DNA from: Gnetum montanum
Taxonomy: Eukaryota > Streptophyta > Gnetopsida > Gnetales > Gnetaceae
Length of the DNA stretch: 64,000 bases
Direction of reading: 5' to 3'
Assembly (NCBI GenBank): GCA_015680685.1
Contig: MNCI01003778.1
Location: 389,108 to 453,107 of the forward strand
Shown here: piece after piece, positions 34,238 through 46,940 of the stretch
How positions within the stretch are numbered: position 1 is the first letter of the stretch
How the letters are laid out: every line of letters starts with the position of its first letter
Position numbers and translations under genes: made by a program
Notes under the pieces: model-generated
What the model was told of the DNA's origin: nothing
Database searches by the model: none
What the model saw: the letters and a program-made list of their open reading frames with translations, nothing else

Positions 34238-36009
34238 TGAAACACCACCAAACTTAGGCAACAACACTTTAATGAAAAAAATTTCTAAGTGTCAACATAA
34301 GAAAAAAATTTTCAAAGTGTTTGGCCCATGATCCCACTACTGGGGCTATGCTCTAGAGTGTAGCTAGTGTAGCATGCAACATAGAATCAAGTTTGCAAAA
34401 TTTTCTAAGTGTTGATAGCAACTACAAAATTTTTCAAAGCATTGTGCTACACTCCCATTCCCTCTACTACAATCTAGAGCATAGCTAGTGTAGCATGCAC
34501 TTTAGCGGCCATTTTTGCTAAAGTGTCAAGCTAAAAGCTAGTAAGTTAGCTTAGCATAGAAGAGGCATTTGGTAGATTTTCTAACTCCTGAAGCTATCCC
34601 TCTTGCTACACTCTTGAGCGTAGCTATCATAGTAAGATTAAAGTATGTAATTTTTGCCAAATTGTTTTCTAAGTGTCCATGTTATGCCCTATCCCTTCCT
34701 ACTATGCTCATGAGCATAGTAAGCATAGCAGTGCTAGACTCTAGTTTTTTGCAAAATTTACCTAATTTTTGGGCTATGCTCCAAAGCGTAACTAGCGTAG
34801 AAACACGGAACTACCTCCAAAAGCTTCCAGAGCTTAGCAAAGGCCTTCATTCTTGCTCCAGCACTCCTTCAGTAAGTAGGATTAGCAACTTGCACTTTCT
34901 TTGTACCCCCATATGTCCCAAAATTGTACCTATGCTTGATCCCACTTGAAAGAGGGGAGAGCATAGTCCTAGAGCATAGCCTCCAAATTGCACTATTTTG
35001 CACTATTTGCAAGTACATTATGGTATTTTTCAACTTCAATGCATGTAGTCTTGGCAACATAGTCATAGTCTCGCAATCTCTTAGGGTCCATTGGAGCACA
35101 CCAAAGCATAGCACCAGTTGCCCTAATGGGAGCATAGTAAAGGTTAGCATAGCCCCACCTATCCCCTTTGCTACATGATGCTCAATATATACTTCATGCT
35201 AATCCTAAGCCTATAAATAACCTAGCATTCCACACTCTAGTGGTTGGATATTCATTTTAGCAATGGGCATTTGAAGCATTTGGTTGGCAAGTTCAAGTAG
35301 CAGTTGGCATTTTCAGAGTACTGCTTAGAACCCGAGGCATCTTGAGCACCCCACACACCAGAGTGTATCAACACCTTGGCAATACCTTTGCATTCCATTT
35401 AGCACCATAGTGCACTGTAGCCTACTAGACACCACAACAACTAACCCAGCAAGCACAGACTTCATAGCGGATGTCGATCTTCACCTTGGGACATCCCAGA
35501 GACTATGGCTATGATGCTACTACACCTACCTATACATCGCATACCATCTCACCTCTCTTTTGTAATTGCTACACACCCCATTTGGGGTGGTACCATTCTC
35601 TCTCTCTCAAACTCTACATTTTCAAGCATTTCTGATGCATTTTTCTAATATTTTAGCATTACATTCACATATCCTTACTACTTTACATATCTTTTCACAT
35701 TTGCACCATCATCCTCACATTGGAAAACCCTGCTACATAGGGTTATCTAGTTCCAATATTGCCAAAAACACCATTAGAATGCTTAGCATTATTTCACAAT
35801 GTTAGCACTTGCATCTCGGCTAACCACACCACCCCCTAGTTGCACCTGATATCCCAATTTCAGCTAGAAAAGTTCCTATTCAATTGACAAGATCATCCAG
35901 GGCACTTCATCTCTATTTTCTAGCAAAGACCCTTATGTAGAGGCGGGGTCGAGGCTATGCACTTGTGGACCCCTTGGTGTTCTAGCCACCAAAATTTATA
36001 GTCACTACA
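34238..36009 (+). repeat. B 5' LTR
   Basis: It starts TGAAACACCACC and ends GTCACTACA. The TATA box is at 35213-35220. Its first third (34260-34830) repeats a module of ATTTTCTAAGTGT followed by GCTATGCTC-type inverted repeats. Confidence 0.88.
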
Positions 36010-36015
36010 TTGTTT

Positions 36016-36033
36016 TGGCACTAGAAGGAGGGC
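36016..36033 (+). other. B primer-binding site
   Basis: TGGCACTAGAAGGAGGGC, six bases after the LTR end. It differs from the T1/C site by A for G at position 5, so it probably uses the same primer tRNA or a close relative. Confidence 0.82.
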
Positions 36034-36441
36034 TAACCATTTCTTTTTGCATTTAGTAGTGAGTCCTACATGCTCTCTGCACCTCCATTACTAGCTTTGA
36101 ACTAGTATAGATATGACACCCATATGGTTATTTACAAGCTGGTTGGTGTAGATTGGTCCTAGTTATCAGTTCCCCTGGAATACCACAAAATAAAAGCCAA
36201 AGTATATTGCTTGCACTTGGATCCTAAACTTTGTGTGCCAAGAAGAACATAGCTTACCCTCAGCATAAGAGCATAGCAGGCTATAGCATAGGAGGTGTAG
36301 CACTAGAGTTAGACATTTTTCTAGTAGCACTCTTAGACTTAGCTATTGCTTTAGCATTTCTATACTTAGTCATTTCCCATAATCATTATACTTAGCCATT
36401 TCTTTTCCAATGTTGCACCTTTTACATTTTTTCACAATAGC

Positions 36442-38690
36442 ATGAACGCCGAAGAGCCTTCAACCTCTGCCTCAAGTATGGTTGTTATTTAACCTATTCA
36501 ATAGGAGTTCATAATTAACATTCCTAGAGCCAAGGGCCCCATCATCATGGGAAGGGAATCCCTCAAGATTCATAACCAATCTCCTAAGCACATAGTGCTC
36601 TAGAAAGACAAATACAACTTCATTTGCACAAATCTCTAGGTGAACATCCCCTTAGACTGCCAAGAGCTAGATGCAAAGTGAGGTTATGAACTTGTACATT
36701 GAAACATGAGGGAGTACTTCCTTACCCCTAATGATCTCATCCCTCTCATTGAGACCTTTCGATGGATGCTCAACCAACTCATTTGACTAAGTGGGTCAAA
36801 TGAGCATGACACAAAAATTGACTATGAGGAGCCCCTGTAGGATGGACAAGAGGATTTTGAGGCTCAATTAGAGAATAAGAATCTCTTCTACATCTCTTTC
36901 TTTTCATCTACCTCTAGTGTTTCTCCCTTGCAGTCTCAACCATCTACCTCCTTTGAGGTAGCAACGTCTCCCTCATCACCACCTAGACCAAAGCCCATTG
37001 TGGCAAGCCATGAACCACATACAAATCAGGGTGTAGGATCATTTGTCACCCTTCTTTTCATGGTCTCAACATAGTCCATGCAATCCTTTATGGTGGCATA
37101 TGTGATGCCAACCTAGCCCTACGTGCACACAATGTTGACGTCCCAACCACACACGAGTTAGGTCTCATACATCCCACCTACCTCGATGGTGCCCCTTATG
37201 ATAGCCCAAGCCACAAACATGTGGTGGGGCCCTGCTTCCATGCCCTAGGCATAACACATGCAACAGTAGCATGCACAATAGCCTTCATAATAGTACACTC
37301 AAAAGGCATCCCATGTGGTTGCATAGCCCATAGTAGGACCATGAAACATGTCAACAGCACAATAGGCCGCACAACCAACATAGCCTACTACACCCACTCT
37401 GAGCTTGGATCAAGTGTTCTACTTCATTTAGACACTCACTGGAGAGGTCAAATTTCTTGAGACCACCTCTTTTAATATATTCCAAGTGATGGAATTCTAT
37501 CAGGATGATCCTATTACTCTTGTTGTCCCATTGTTGACCTTGCCTCCTAGCACCCAACTTCCCTAGTTCACCAAATATAATGATGAAGGGAATCACAATT
37601 CCCATCTAGTGACTTTTCAATCTAAATACCTTTTATTGCAAGTATGGCCACATGTAATCATTTGTCTATTCACCATCTCCCTAAGTTCCAAGGCACTAGA
37701 CTAGTATTGTGTGCTTTCCAAGGCCTCCATATCTTTGTTGGAGGATTTGCTTAGCCAATTTGTCACTTGCTTCAAGTACAAATTGAAGCCTAAGGAAATC
37801 CTAGATCAACTCATGCAAATCAAGCAAGGCCACTTAGAGCTCATTCAAAAGTTTATCCAATAATGGAAAGTTGCACTTAACAAAATTTGTGAGCCTATCA
37901 CAAAAATTCACCTACTGGATGGTTTCAAAGGCACAATGAATGACTTCATCAAGTCAAAGTTGTAATACCTTGCCTCACATTCCCTAAGCCAAGCATTTGC
38001 TCAAACGAAGAGTATTCTAGATGTGGTGAAAGCCAGTAAGGATCTAGCCTACATGGTCTACAAGAATGCACACACAAAGGAAGATAAGAAAAAGCGCAAG
38101 GTAACAACAATAGTTACAATAGTGGCTAATGAGGCCAAGCCAAACAACACCAAACCAATGGCCAAGGCAACCAAGGTCCCAACCAACAATAATGCAACTA
38201 GCTCTAGCACTATGACAACCAACGAAACCACACCATTGACGATCATGGGGAAAATTACCCCAATGCCAAACTTTGAGTGTAACGATCGCTCAAAGTACAC
38301 ATCATTGGCCATCAAGTCATCAGAACTTTTAGATTAGCTACTTAGTTCTGGGCATATCCAGTATAAGCAAATGTTTGAATATGCTTTCAACCATTATGAT
38401 CGCTACTACGAGCTCCTCAAGAACCCATTATTGGCTGCACCAGACAAGCCTCTAGTTCCCAAACACTTCAAATTGGACTAGTTTTACCATTATAATCAAC
38501 TACCTAGCCATGACATAGATTTCTACATGGCCTTATAGGATGACATACAACACATGATTGAATAAGGTCAATTTGTTCTTGATGCAACCAACCCAGTTTG
38601 CCTAGAAAATCAATCAATGAAGGCCTATAAAGATCCTCTCAACACAAGTGGCCAGGCTATGTCATCAATGCCATCAACATTGATGACGAT
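36442..38690 (+). pseudogene. gag: B gag
   Basis: It starts at MNAEEPSTSASS (36442). It is collinear with T1 gag: a DDPI.L.VPLLTLPP word near 37505, VTFQSKYLLLQVW near 37610, LSQFVTCFKYKLKPKE near 37750, a SHSLSQAFAQTKSI stretch near 37980, and a Lys/Thr-rich linker (38060-38260). The C-terminal knuckle has lost its cysteines (FYHYNQLPSHDIDFY near 38480). A large share of codons are TAG at positions where Gln or Trp is expected. Confidence 0.8.
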
Positions 38691-40110
38691 GAAAAATTAG
38701 CATGAGAGCCATTTGTGGTTCATGTGCCCTCTGACAACATCAAGGCCTCCTCGACATCAACTAGTTCAAGGATCCCTTTTGTCATCAAAGCATCACCTTG
38801 GGCACCCATGAAACCCTTTATGGTTAGGGCCCCATAGCACATTGCGATGATAGCAACCTAGACACCCTTTGTCATTAGGATGTTGTAACGTGTAGATCCT
38901 TCACCAAGTCTAGTGGTGGGGACTACCACAGGCCCTACTTGCCCAAGGCCTCATCCTGCATACAACACTAGGAAATTGAGGTGATAGCCTAGGAGGCTAA
39001 ACGAGTGCCTCACTAACCAAATGATAAGGGAAAATATGGCACTAGGTCTACCTAAGCCCATCCCCTTATCTGATATTCCTATGGACACATTAGCTAGAGC
39101 CACCACTACAAGTAATAAACAACCAAGCACTAAGGCTCATAGGTAGGCAAAACAAACCAAGCCAAAATCTCCTTCATATCTTAGGTTGCATAGAGGAGAT
39201 GAAGGCTAACAAGGAAATTGATAATGATAAGGACTTTCTAGACACATTGACATAAGTCAAGTAGGCTCTAAAATAAAAAATACAACCTTTATCCTATATG
39301 ACTTGGTGATGACCTCCTCTACTCACCACGAAGCACTAGTTCACATGTTAGCCTCCATTCCTATCAAGGAGGACATCCTAGTGGATGAACAAGCCATCCA
39401 TGCTATTATGCTTCCTCCTTCACCTCAATAATTATGTTCAACACCTCTAGCATTTCATGATGACACAATCAAGGTTGACCTTGAAAAGGGTTAGGTCACC
39501 ACTGCACTGATGTTTATAACCATCTTTGTAGGGAAATGCAATATTCATAGGGTGCACATTGATGATAAGCTTGGTCTTGCTAACCAAATCCAAGCCACAA
39601 AGACAACATGCCTCAAGTCCTTTAACAAATCACACCTTGTCATGAAGGGAATAGTCACAATAGCCTTTGTGGTAGGGGAGCAATTCCCCACTATGACATA
39701 ATTCATTATTATCAAGGAGATGCCTAGGTTCAACTTGATTTTTGGAAGAACTTGGCTAGCCCAATTATGGGTTGTCTCCTCACCCATTCACTAAGAGATC
39801 CACCTTCTGTACAAATGTGGATAAGTGATCATACATGGTGATAATTTAGTCCCTCCAGCCATCAACAACATTAACACAGACTAAGGGTTAGAGGTAGAGT
39901 TCCTCAATCATATGTCACCTGTGGAGGACAAGGGGTAACCTTGTACGGCAGACCCATCAGAAGAACCAAGAAAGATGATACCCTCCCCAAGGAAGCTCTA
40001 TGGGTAGAACTACCCTTTAGCAGTAATGACAAAGGTATAGGTGAATACCACCTCATGCTATCTAGGCCCTATGCACCTCCTAGCCCACATCAAGTTAAGA
40101 AGCAACTACA
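38691..40110 (+). pseudogene. pro: B protease with active-site deletion
   Basis: The linker (38690-39480) is Pro-rich and heavily broken. The protease reads RVHIDD directly followed by KLGLANQIQ (39550-39590). Compared with T1, about 13 residues (GATKNVIS and the next few) are missing in frame, removing most of the active-site loop. The second half reads RFNLIFGRTWLAQL (near 39735). It is followed by a degenerate tail near 40100 and then the repeat array. Confidence 0.78.
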
Positions 40111-40339
40111 TGACTAAGGTGCCCCCTTAGTTCAGCATGTGCTAGATGCCTACTTGCCCTTAATTTTTACATGCTCCATTTGCCTTTTACTTGCGTACTT
40201 GCACTTCACATGGTTCTCCATGTTTCGCATCATTTACTTTATTATGTATTTATCCTTGTTTCTTATGCATTTTCATTTACCTACCTACACATTAAAATAC
40301 ATAAAATTAAAAATTGCAAAATATATATATATGATCCAC

Positions 40340-40740
40340 CATGGCCTAAAACTAGCTACCTTCCTTGCATCATTATGGCCTAAAAAGGCCTTAAACTAAG
40401 ACATGGTTCACCATGGCCTAAAATTGATAATATTTTCATCTTAACTACTTGAAAAGGCCATAAACTAGCATACGGCCCGCTATGGCCTAAAATTGGTAAC
40501 ATTTTTTTCTCCCACTATAGGGCCCACCATGGCCTTAACCTAGAAACTTTTCTTGCATTACCATGGCCTAAAAATGCCTTAAACTAGCACATGACCCACC
40601 ATGGCCTTAAAATGTCACCTTGCGGCCTTCCATGGTCCAAAAATGGCAACATTTTCCTTTTTATTTGTGACCCAAAATGGCCTTAAACTAGCAATGGCCC
40701 TTCCACCATGGTCTTAAACTAGCATGGGATCCATAAGGGG
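40340..40740 (+). repeat. TTAAACTAGCA-type repeat array, left flank of B antisense gene
   Basis: About a dozen imperfect copies of CCACCATGGCCTTAAACTAGCA-like units (written in two halves: CCACCATGGCC and TTAAACTAGCA), irregularly spaced. Confidence 0.75.
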
Positions 40741-40956
40741 CATAATCACATCAACTAGTTACATTATCATCATTAAACAGTTAGCAAAATAAACATGAAC
40801 TTTCACACACAATCCTCATCACAAAATGTATAAGTTTTATTATATTTCTATCAGTAGGAGTACATAGCATGACCATGCAACAAAATGGCCAAAGTGAAAA
40901 ATTGCCCAACAATAGGGTTACATTAGGTCTGCTCAGTCAGTGATGTTTGGTAGGGG

Positions 40957-43900
40957 TTAAGGCTCCTCCTCCTCCTTCGTTGCTTTGTTGGGGCCTACTA
41001 CATTGCTTGGTTCCTACTCAAAAGCAATGCAAAACAAAAAATTAATCAGTCAGTGCAAAAACTAAAATACAAAATTAACATGCAAAACTAACACATAAAA
41101 AGCATAGAAAACAAAAGAAAAACTACCCTAAGAGGGTCCTACATCGGACTCTAGGAGCACTCTATTAAGGTCCTCCTCCAAGCATCAGACGATCACAATC
41201 TTTGATAGCTGCATCTAGTCCTCATGATGAAAGTCAACATCCACAAGGATCTTGTCCTTTTCCATGGCAGTCCATGTAGGAGGATACATAGAAAAGGTGG
41301 TTGTAGAAGTCTCCATTGAGGGTAGGGTAACCTCTCACTCTGGGGAGCCACTAACCATTGTATGCTGAGCAAACATCTTGAAGAACAAACTCCTGCCAAT
41401 CACCTTAATGAACATCTTAAGGTGATGGGCCTTCACAGACTTGTCCTTGAGCTATTGCAAGTAGGCATCCTACTCATGCTTGTAGTGGTGCTTGTGGTCC
41501 TTCTACGTATGTCCTCACTTGCACACCTTGGCATTGAAGATTTTCCACTCCTAATTTTTTTAGTAGAGAAGATCCATCTGCAACCTATGCTTGACAATAT
41601 CTTGGGTAGCCTCATTCTTTCCTTGAATTATCAACTAGTATCTAGTGTAATCTATCTTTGATGTTTGCTAGGTACTATCCCTCTATGCCTAAATCGACAA
41701 GAAATCATAATGGGACTAGAGGTCTTCATTCTTTACAGTTAGGCTCACCATTGCCTCTTGAAGGTCATGCATGCATTTCCATAGGTGCTTATTTAAGTGC
41801 CTATAGGTCCACAATGCCTTTGCACTAGAAAGCATGCACTTGCTCACTACCTCATACACATGACAAGGCACCTGCTCCACCTTGGGGGGATACTTAGGGA
41901 TGACATCCACATGAGCTACTTGGTTTAGATCCCAATGAATCTTAGAACCTATTAGCATACAACAAACAAACCAAGATTAGCAATAGAATAAGCATGGAAT
42001 TGGTAAAATAGTTTAAGAAAAATGACATACATATAGAGTTCAAGATCCGTCTACTGTATGCAGTCCACTATGTCCTCCATGATGCCTTTCATGAAGGTGA
42101 ATTTATCTAGTGTCTCTACCCATGGCTTCATGTAGTGGACAAGCACTGGTCATGGATTGCTAGCAGGAAGGTCTAAGATTACAATATGACACAATGCAAC
42201 ACTTGATGATAACTGAGTAGTTAAAGGCTTAAGACCAAAGGGCAAGAATAGATGGCAAAACAAAGTGCTTACCAAGCAAGCCCTCAGATGTTAATATGGG
42301 TGGATCTCCTAGCTACACATTGTCAAAGAGGTTGGAAAATTCACCCTTAGGGTAGAACAACCCCTTCGCATCAAACTATTCAAAGAACTCTAGGGCTTCC
42401 AGTGGCTCCTCCCTATGAGCTACCTCCTCTTCAATCTAAGGAGGGGTCATGTCTATTGCCTTAGTTGTCACCACTGCTACTACCTTAGTAGCCCTCTTGC
42501 TTGATCCACAAACATAGCATAGTAGTATTAGCATAATATAACAAAGAAAAAAACATTGGTCAAATTCATCTATGATGTACACTATCCTACAACCACCTAA
42601 CGAAGTGTGGATATCTTGAGGTAGACTTTCTTGACCCCTGCTTGTCCAACTGTATGGGGAGTCTCTTCTATTGCACATAACCTCTTGTTTTTTTCCTTGA
42701 ATGATCCCACCATCTCCACAATGTATTACTCAACCCTATTTGCATCCCCAACAATAGTTGGTGGACACTCACCCATATTGTCATGGGAATAGGGTGACTA
42801 TGACCTCTTCAGATGTTCCTTCATCATAACTAAATATGACTCCTCAATCCCCTCTGGAGGGTCTTATGCATTAGTGGTGGTGAACAAGTTCTTAACCCAT
42901 GGCTTGGATAGTTGCTCGTGATCCTACATGATCCAACATCCACTATCCCTGATCACCAAGAACTCTGCAAACCTTCATAGAGGCTGCAAAGAATGAAAAT
43001 TGGAAGTAAGACCTTGCATAGATGTTGTAGTGAACCTTGGTAATCTTTGCCTATTATTTCAATAGTGATAGAGGAGGCATAATTAAACCTGGTGCCCTCC
43101 TCTATGACCTCTTGCACCACCTATGTCTGCTCCACCCTAAGGACTTTTCCTTGGGAGAGTAGCTTAGGAAAGGCATTGACACAAAAAATAGAGTAAAGCC
43201 TTTAGACCTTAGGCACATGCATCTTCCCAACCATGATGTCTTTACAAGAGCGAGTGGTCCCTAGTCACTCTTTGATCTCTTCCTGCTGGTCTACCTCTCG
43301 ATTGGGATTGTCAATGATTCACAGGGCCTTAGAGGGTAGGCTAAAGAATTTAGCAAAGAAAGCATCACTAAGGGCAAAGACTATCTTCACTCCATGCATG
43401 TGAGTGACAAAGAGGTGGCCATCATGGATTAAGGAGTCAATGATAGTCATCATCTCAACCATTGGTGCACTTAGTCTAAGGGCAAAGAAAAGGTCCATTA
43501 ACCTAGCATGTGTAAGATGACTAGTTAGAGCCTTTGAGGCCTGATGGCATAGCCACTCCTACACCCCCTCTACATCACCATACTTCATAATGAAGGTGGC
43601 CTTACTATGGCCAGTGGTGACCACTATCACCTCTTCTGAAGAAACAATAGTTGTAACATAGGAAAACGTAATGTTAGCATCATGTGATCAATGGGTGCAT
43701 GAGAAGAAGCAATAACATTCAAGCCAACATAACGAACACCCATGTGGAAAAAAAGGCATGTGCGATGGAAGTCGTGGCATGACAAACTCTTTGAAGATAG
43801 GATTACTGCTAGCCCATCCTTTGTTAAGCTAATCATAGGTCCAACACTACTTGAATGCCTTCAAGTACTAGGAGGGGTAGTTCTATAAGTACTTTCCAAC

Positions 43901-44553
43901 CTATTCAATAACTACCTCTCAAAAGCTTGGACTAGAGGAAAATACCTCTAGTGCAATACAGGTCAAGGCAAGAGCCCTTGTCTCATCATGGAGTCCCTCA
44001 TCATCAAGTTTAAACCTAGCATTAGAGATTCGTAGTCAGTAGTTAGCAAATCTAGCATGGACAATAACAATGAGACATAACAAAAAGCAAGAGCACTTAC
44101 CCTCCAGCATAATATATAGTCCCAGGTGGGTTCTAGATGAATGTATGCATGTGCATGGTAATGAAAAGGATGTTTCTCTTGTTATAACAAGAGAACTCTA
44201 ACATGCTCTAGATCCTAGCTAAGGGATGAATACTCCTAGGACCTAGTCTTGGGCCACCTACTTAATCACTACTAGTCATGGGTTCATCAGACATGAATCT
44301 TGGTATGTCCTAGTTAGCCTTAGCCAATAACATCTTAGTGATGGCACTTGTGGCCTCCACTACCAAGCATAACCACATGATCATACTAAAGTTATATAGT
44401 AGGTAAGCTAGAAATTTGGATGCCCCTGGCCAAAACCACATCTCCTAATGACCTAACTTCATATCAGGCACAGGTGTGTTGGGCATGGGCTCGCTAATGT
44501 AGGATAGAATGCCAATGAGCTCCATGACCACTAAGATAGGCTTCAGTAGCACT
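40957..44553 (-). pseudogene. Antisense multi-exon gene in B, homologue of the T1 antisense gene
   Basis: Minus strand. Exon 2-like: 44553-44101, acceptor TTTCAG, donor GTAAGT; it reads PILVVMELIGILSY, MWFWPGASKFLAYLL, FSMIMWLCLVVEA, then a NPPGTIYYAGG end. The next exon starts at 44015 (FKLDDEGLHDE). The central-domain exon starts at 43635 (EEVIVVTT, then ARLMDLFFAL, then GKVLRVEQT). A donor GTAAGC lies at 42272. A helical exon lies near 41958-41716 (QVPCHVYEVVSKC...LWTYRHLN). The last exon runs from 41013 to the stop at 40957 (EPSNVVGPNKATKEEEEP). Every segment matches T1 in order. I found no equivalent of T1 exon 1. There are many TAG stops. Confidence 0.72.
44101..44553 (-). pseudogene. 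FCP1/NIF-like domain (exon of B antisense gene)
   Basis: 453 bases against 450 in T1, with conserved acceptor and donor. The motif-I region reads VVMELIGILSY, so both acidic residues of the usual DxD are changed except a neighbouring Glu. The motif-II region is MWLCL (T1 keeps VWSS). The motif-III region is LFITMHMHTFI, with no acidic pair. The fold-level similarity to T1 is clear but catalytic residues are gone. Confidence 0.65.
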
Positions 44554-44599
44554 CTGAAACCACAAGACATGAAACTAATGTATAGTTAGTGCACAATAG

Positions 44600-46660
44600 A
44601 TTGCATTTTGGCATAAAATATTAACTTATTCTTAGCAAAAATTACCAAATTTAGCCCAAAATGGCATAACTTAAAAATATATCCTTAGGGTCCCTCACAA
44701 GGCCTTGTGAGTATAGGACATCAATACACATTTGATGTTCCTGGTGCCCATTTGGGTACAACATTAACGTAGTATTAACATTTTACTTCACATTTGCATC
44801 ATTTGCACCAACTTGGTTTGCATGTTCTAGCATCTGTACATTCAACTTGCAAAGTTGTCATTCTGGCAAATCTTTTGTACATTCAGCATTTTGTTTTGCA
44901 TGAAGCATTCTTACCTTTGGTGTTCTTACACTTAGCATTTTTCGCATTTGGCATTCTCGTTTTACACTTAGTAAATTTTTTTCAAATTTTCTCAAAATTT
45001 TTCTAACTTTTGGTAGCGTAGCATGGGATCCAAAAAAATTTCTAATTATCACAAATCAACACAAAAAATTCTAACTATTGGAAGTGTAACATCCCACCAC
45101 ATCTAGAAATTGACCAAATTTGCCAAAGTGTTGTCTTTGCCCTCTAGGGAGCATAGCCTCTAGCACCTAAACCACCATCATTGTACCACTCCATCATCCT
45201 TAGCACCATGCCCATTTCACCACATTTCCTAGTGTCATTGAGCACTGATGGGCTATGTTGGGGTGTTCACTATGGTTGTGGCCTTGGTAATCACCTTGGC
45301 CCCACTCATCCCCTCGTTGTGGCTTTCACCCCTATGGCTATGCCATTGGCCCTTTTCCTTGCCCTTGCGACCTTCCCTACATATCCCTATGATTCCTAAC
45401 CCTCCCTTTTCCCTCATCCTACATTATCCCCACATCATAAAATTAGCAATATTTGAACCCTGTTCCTTGGCTATGGCTATTCTCAACCATAATGGCTTAA
45501 CTTTTGCCCCAATCCTTCATTCGCCAAACCCTGATACCAAAGCTAAAATAAATATAGAAGGGATAGAACTCTCTTGCACTACCATTTCCATCACCCATGT
45601 GCCAAAAAATCACAAAGAAAAGAGGAAAAAGGAACAAGGGAGTTTCATGGCCCCTCAAACCCTAGCCATGCACACCCTCGTTATGTTCACGAAGAAATGC
45701 CATTTTTTCCCTATCTATTGTCCCCCACATGAAATAACTATTAATGGGGCATAATGAGAAAACAAACATGTAGGAAATCCTAGTCCACTGCTATGATAAA
45801 GCCCTCATGTTTCCCCTCCCTTACCCTATGCATTGTGTCCCTCAGGAATAAACAAGAAATGTCTGCAATGGATCCTCTTTGTGTAACCCAAATGATGCAT
45901 CAAACCCCTTGTAGCCCATGCATTGTCCATTGTCCCATTCACCACAAACACACAACTAAAACAAAACATCAACATGAATCCATCTTCCACCAATGCACTT
46001 CCCCCCCTCCCCCAACCATGTTTCCTTAGCAATCATGGCAATAGAAATCCTCACCCAATGAAGGTCGCCTTACAACCCTCAAATCCCAACGTAGGTGTAG
46101 TAGTAAGTAGAAGTAAAAGAAAAAAATGGGGCAAAAGGGGGCAAGCATAGCAAGTGTACCTAGTAGTTAGCGATGCTCTCCTCTTCCCCACCTACACCTG
46201 TGGTAGGCATTCCAAGGCTCATCTTTCCTCTTTCACATTGGTGAGTTTGTGGTGTTGACAATCACTGCGACGTGTCATCCTGGTGCTACATTCTAGCTAC
46301 CATGCTCCAATTGCTACAACCTAGCTATCACTCCTAATTTAAATTGCACTACACTTTGTAACTCATTCTCACTTTGGAAAATGATAGTTTACCCTCAATG
46401 AGACATGCATATATACCCTCCCAGGGTAATTAAATGTGCCACCTACTACATGGGCACTCCCATATTTAGGCAAATTTTCTTGAGTTTCTTGAGGAGCATA
46501 GCAATGGGGCAAGTGCAGCAAGGGATGAGTGTAGTAGCCAGAGTTAGAAATTTTTTTGAAATTTTTCTAACGATTCCTAGACTTGGAAAATTTGCTAAGA
46601 TTTTTTTGGTTACCTAGTGAATGCCCAATCCAATTCCACATTCTAGACACTCTTTTCCTG
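44600..46660. other. Region right of B antisense gene, no gene recognised
   Basis: A plus-strand open stretch of 168 residues (45248-45754) is hydrophobic then Lys-rich and has no recognised motif, no T1 counterpart and no start context I trust. GCATTT/GCATTC-rich words occur near 44780-44960. By comparison with T1 the promoter and first exon of the antisense gene should lie here. Confidence 0.4.
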
Positions 46661-46679
46661 GCTTGAACCAATGCATATT

Positions 46680-46805
46680 ACACAAATGATGGTTCTCTAA
46701 GACCTTAAACTAGCAAATGATGGTCTGCTAAGACCTTAAACTAGCAAATGATTGTCTGCTAAGACCTTAAACTAGTGATCCATGGCCTGCTAAGGCCCAA
46801 AACCA
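46680..46805 (+). repeat. Repeat array, right flank of B antisense gene
   Basis: Four tandem units of about 32 bases: GCTAAGACCTTAAACTAGCA followed by AATGATGGTCT. The first three are nearly identical, more uniform than the other arrays. Confidence 0.85.
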
Positions 46806-46940
46806 TCTCACATGTTTGCTTTTCTAAACATCCACTCTTGTACATTTAGCAAATTATTCATTGCATTACTTTCCTCATGTTATGCATTTTGACTCTATTA
46901 AGATAGGTGTGACTTGATGTTGTTTCTAGTTGTTTTGTAG

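Noticed and set aside
45248-45754. 168-residue plus-strand open frame in B
   Set aside because: No motif, no counterpart in T1, hydrophobic low-complexity composition, and it lies where the antisense gene's upstream region should be.
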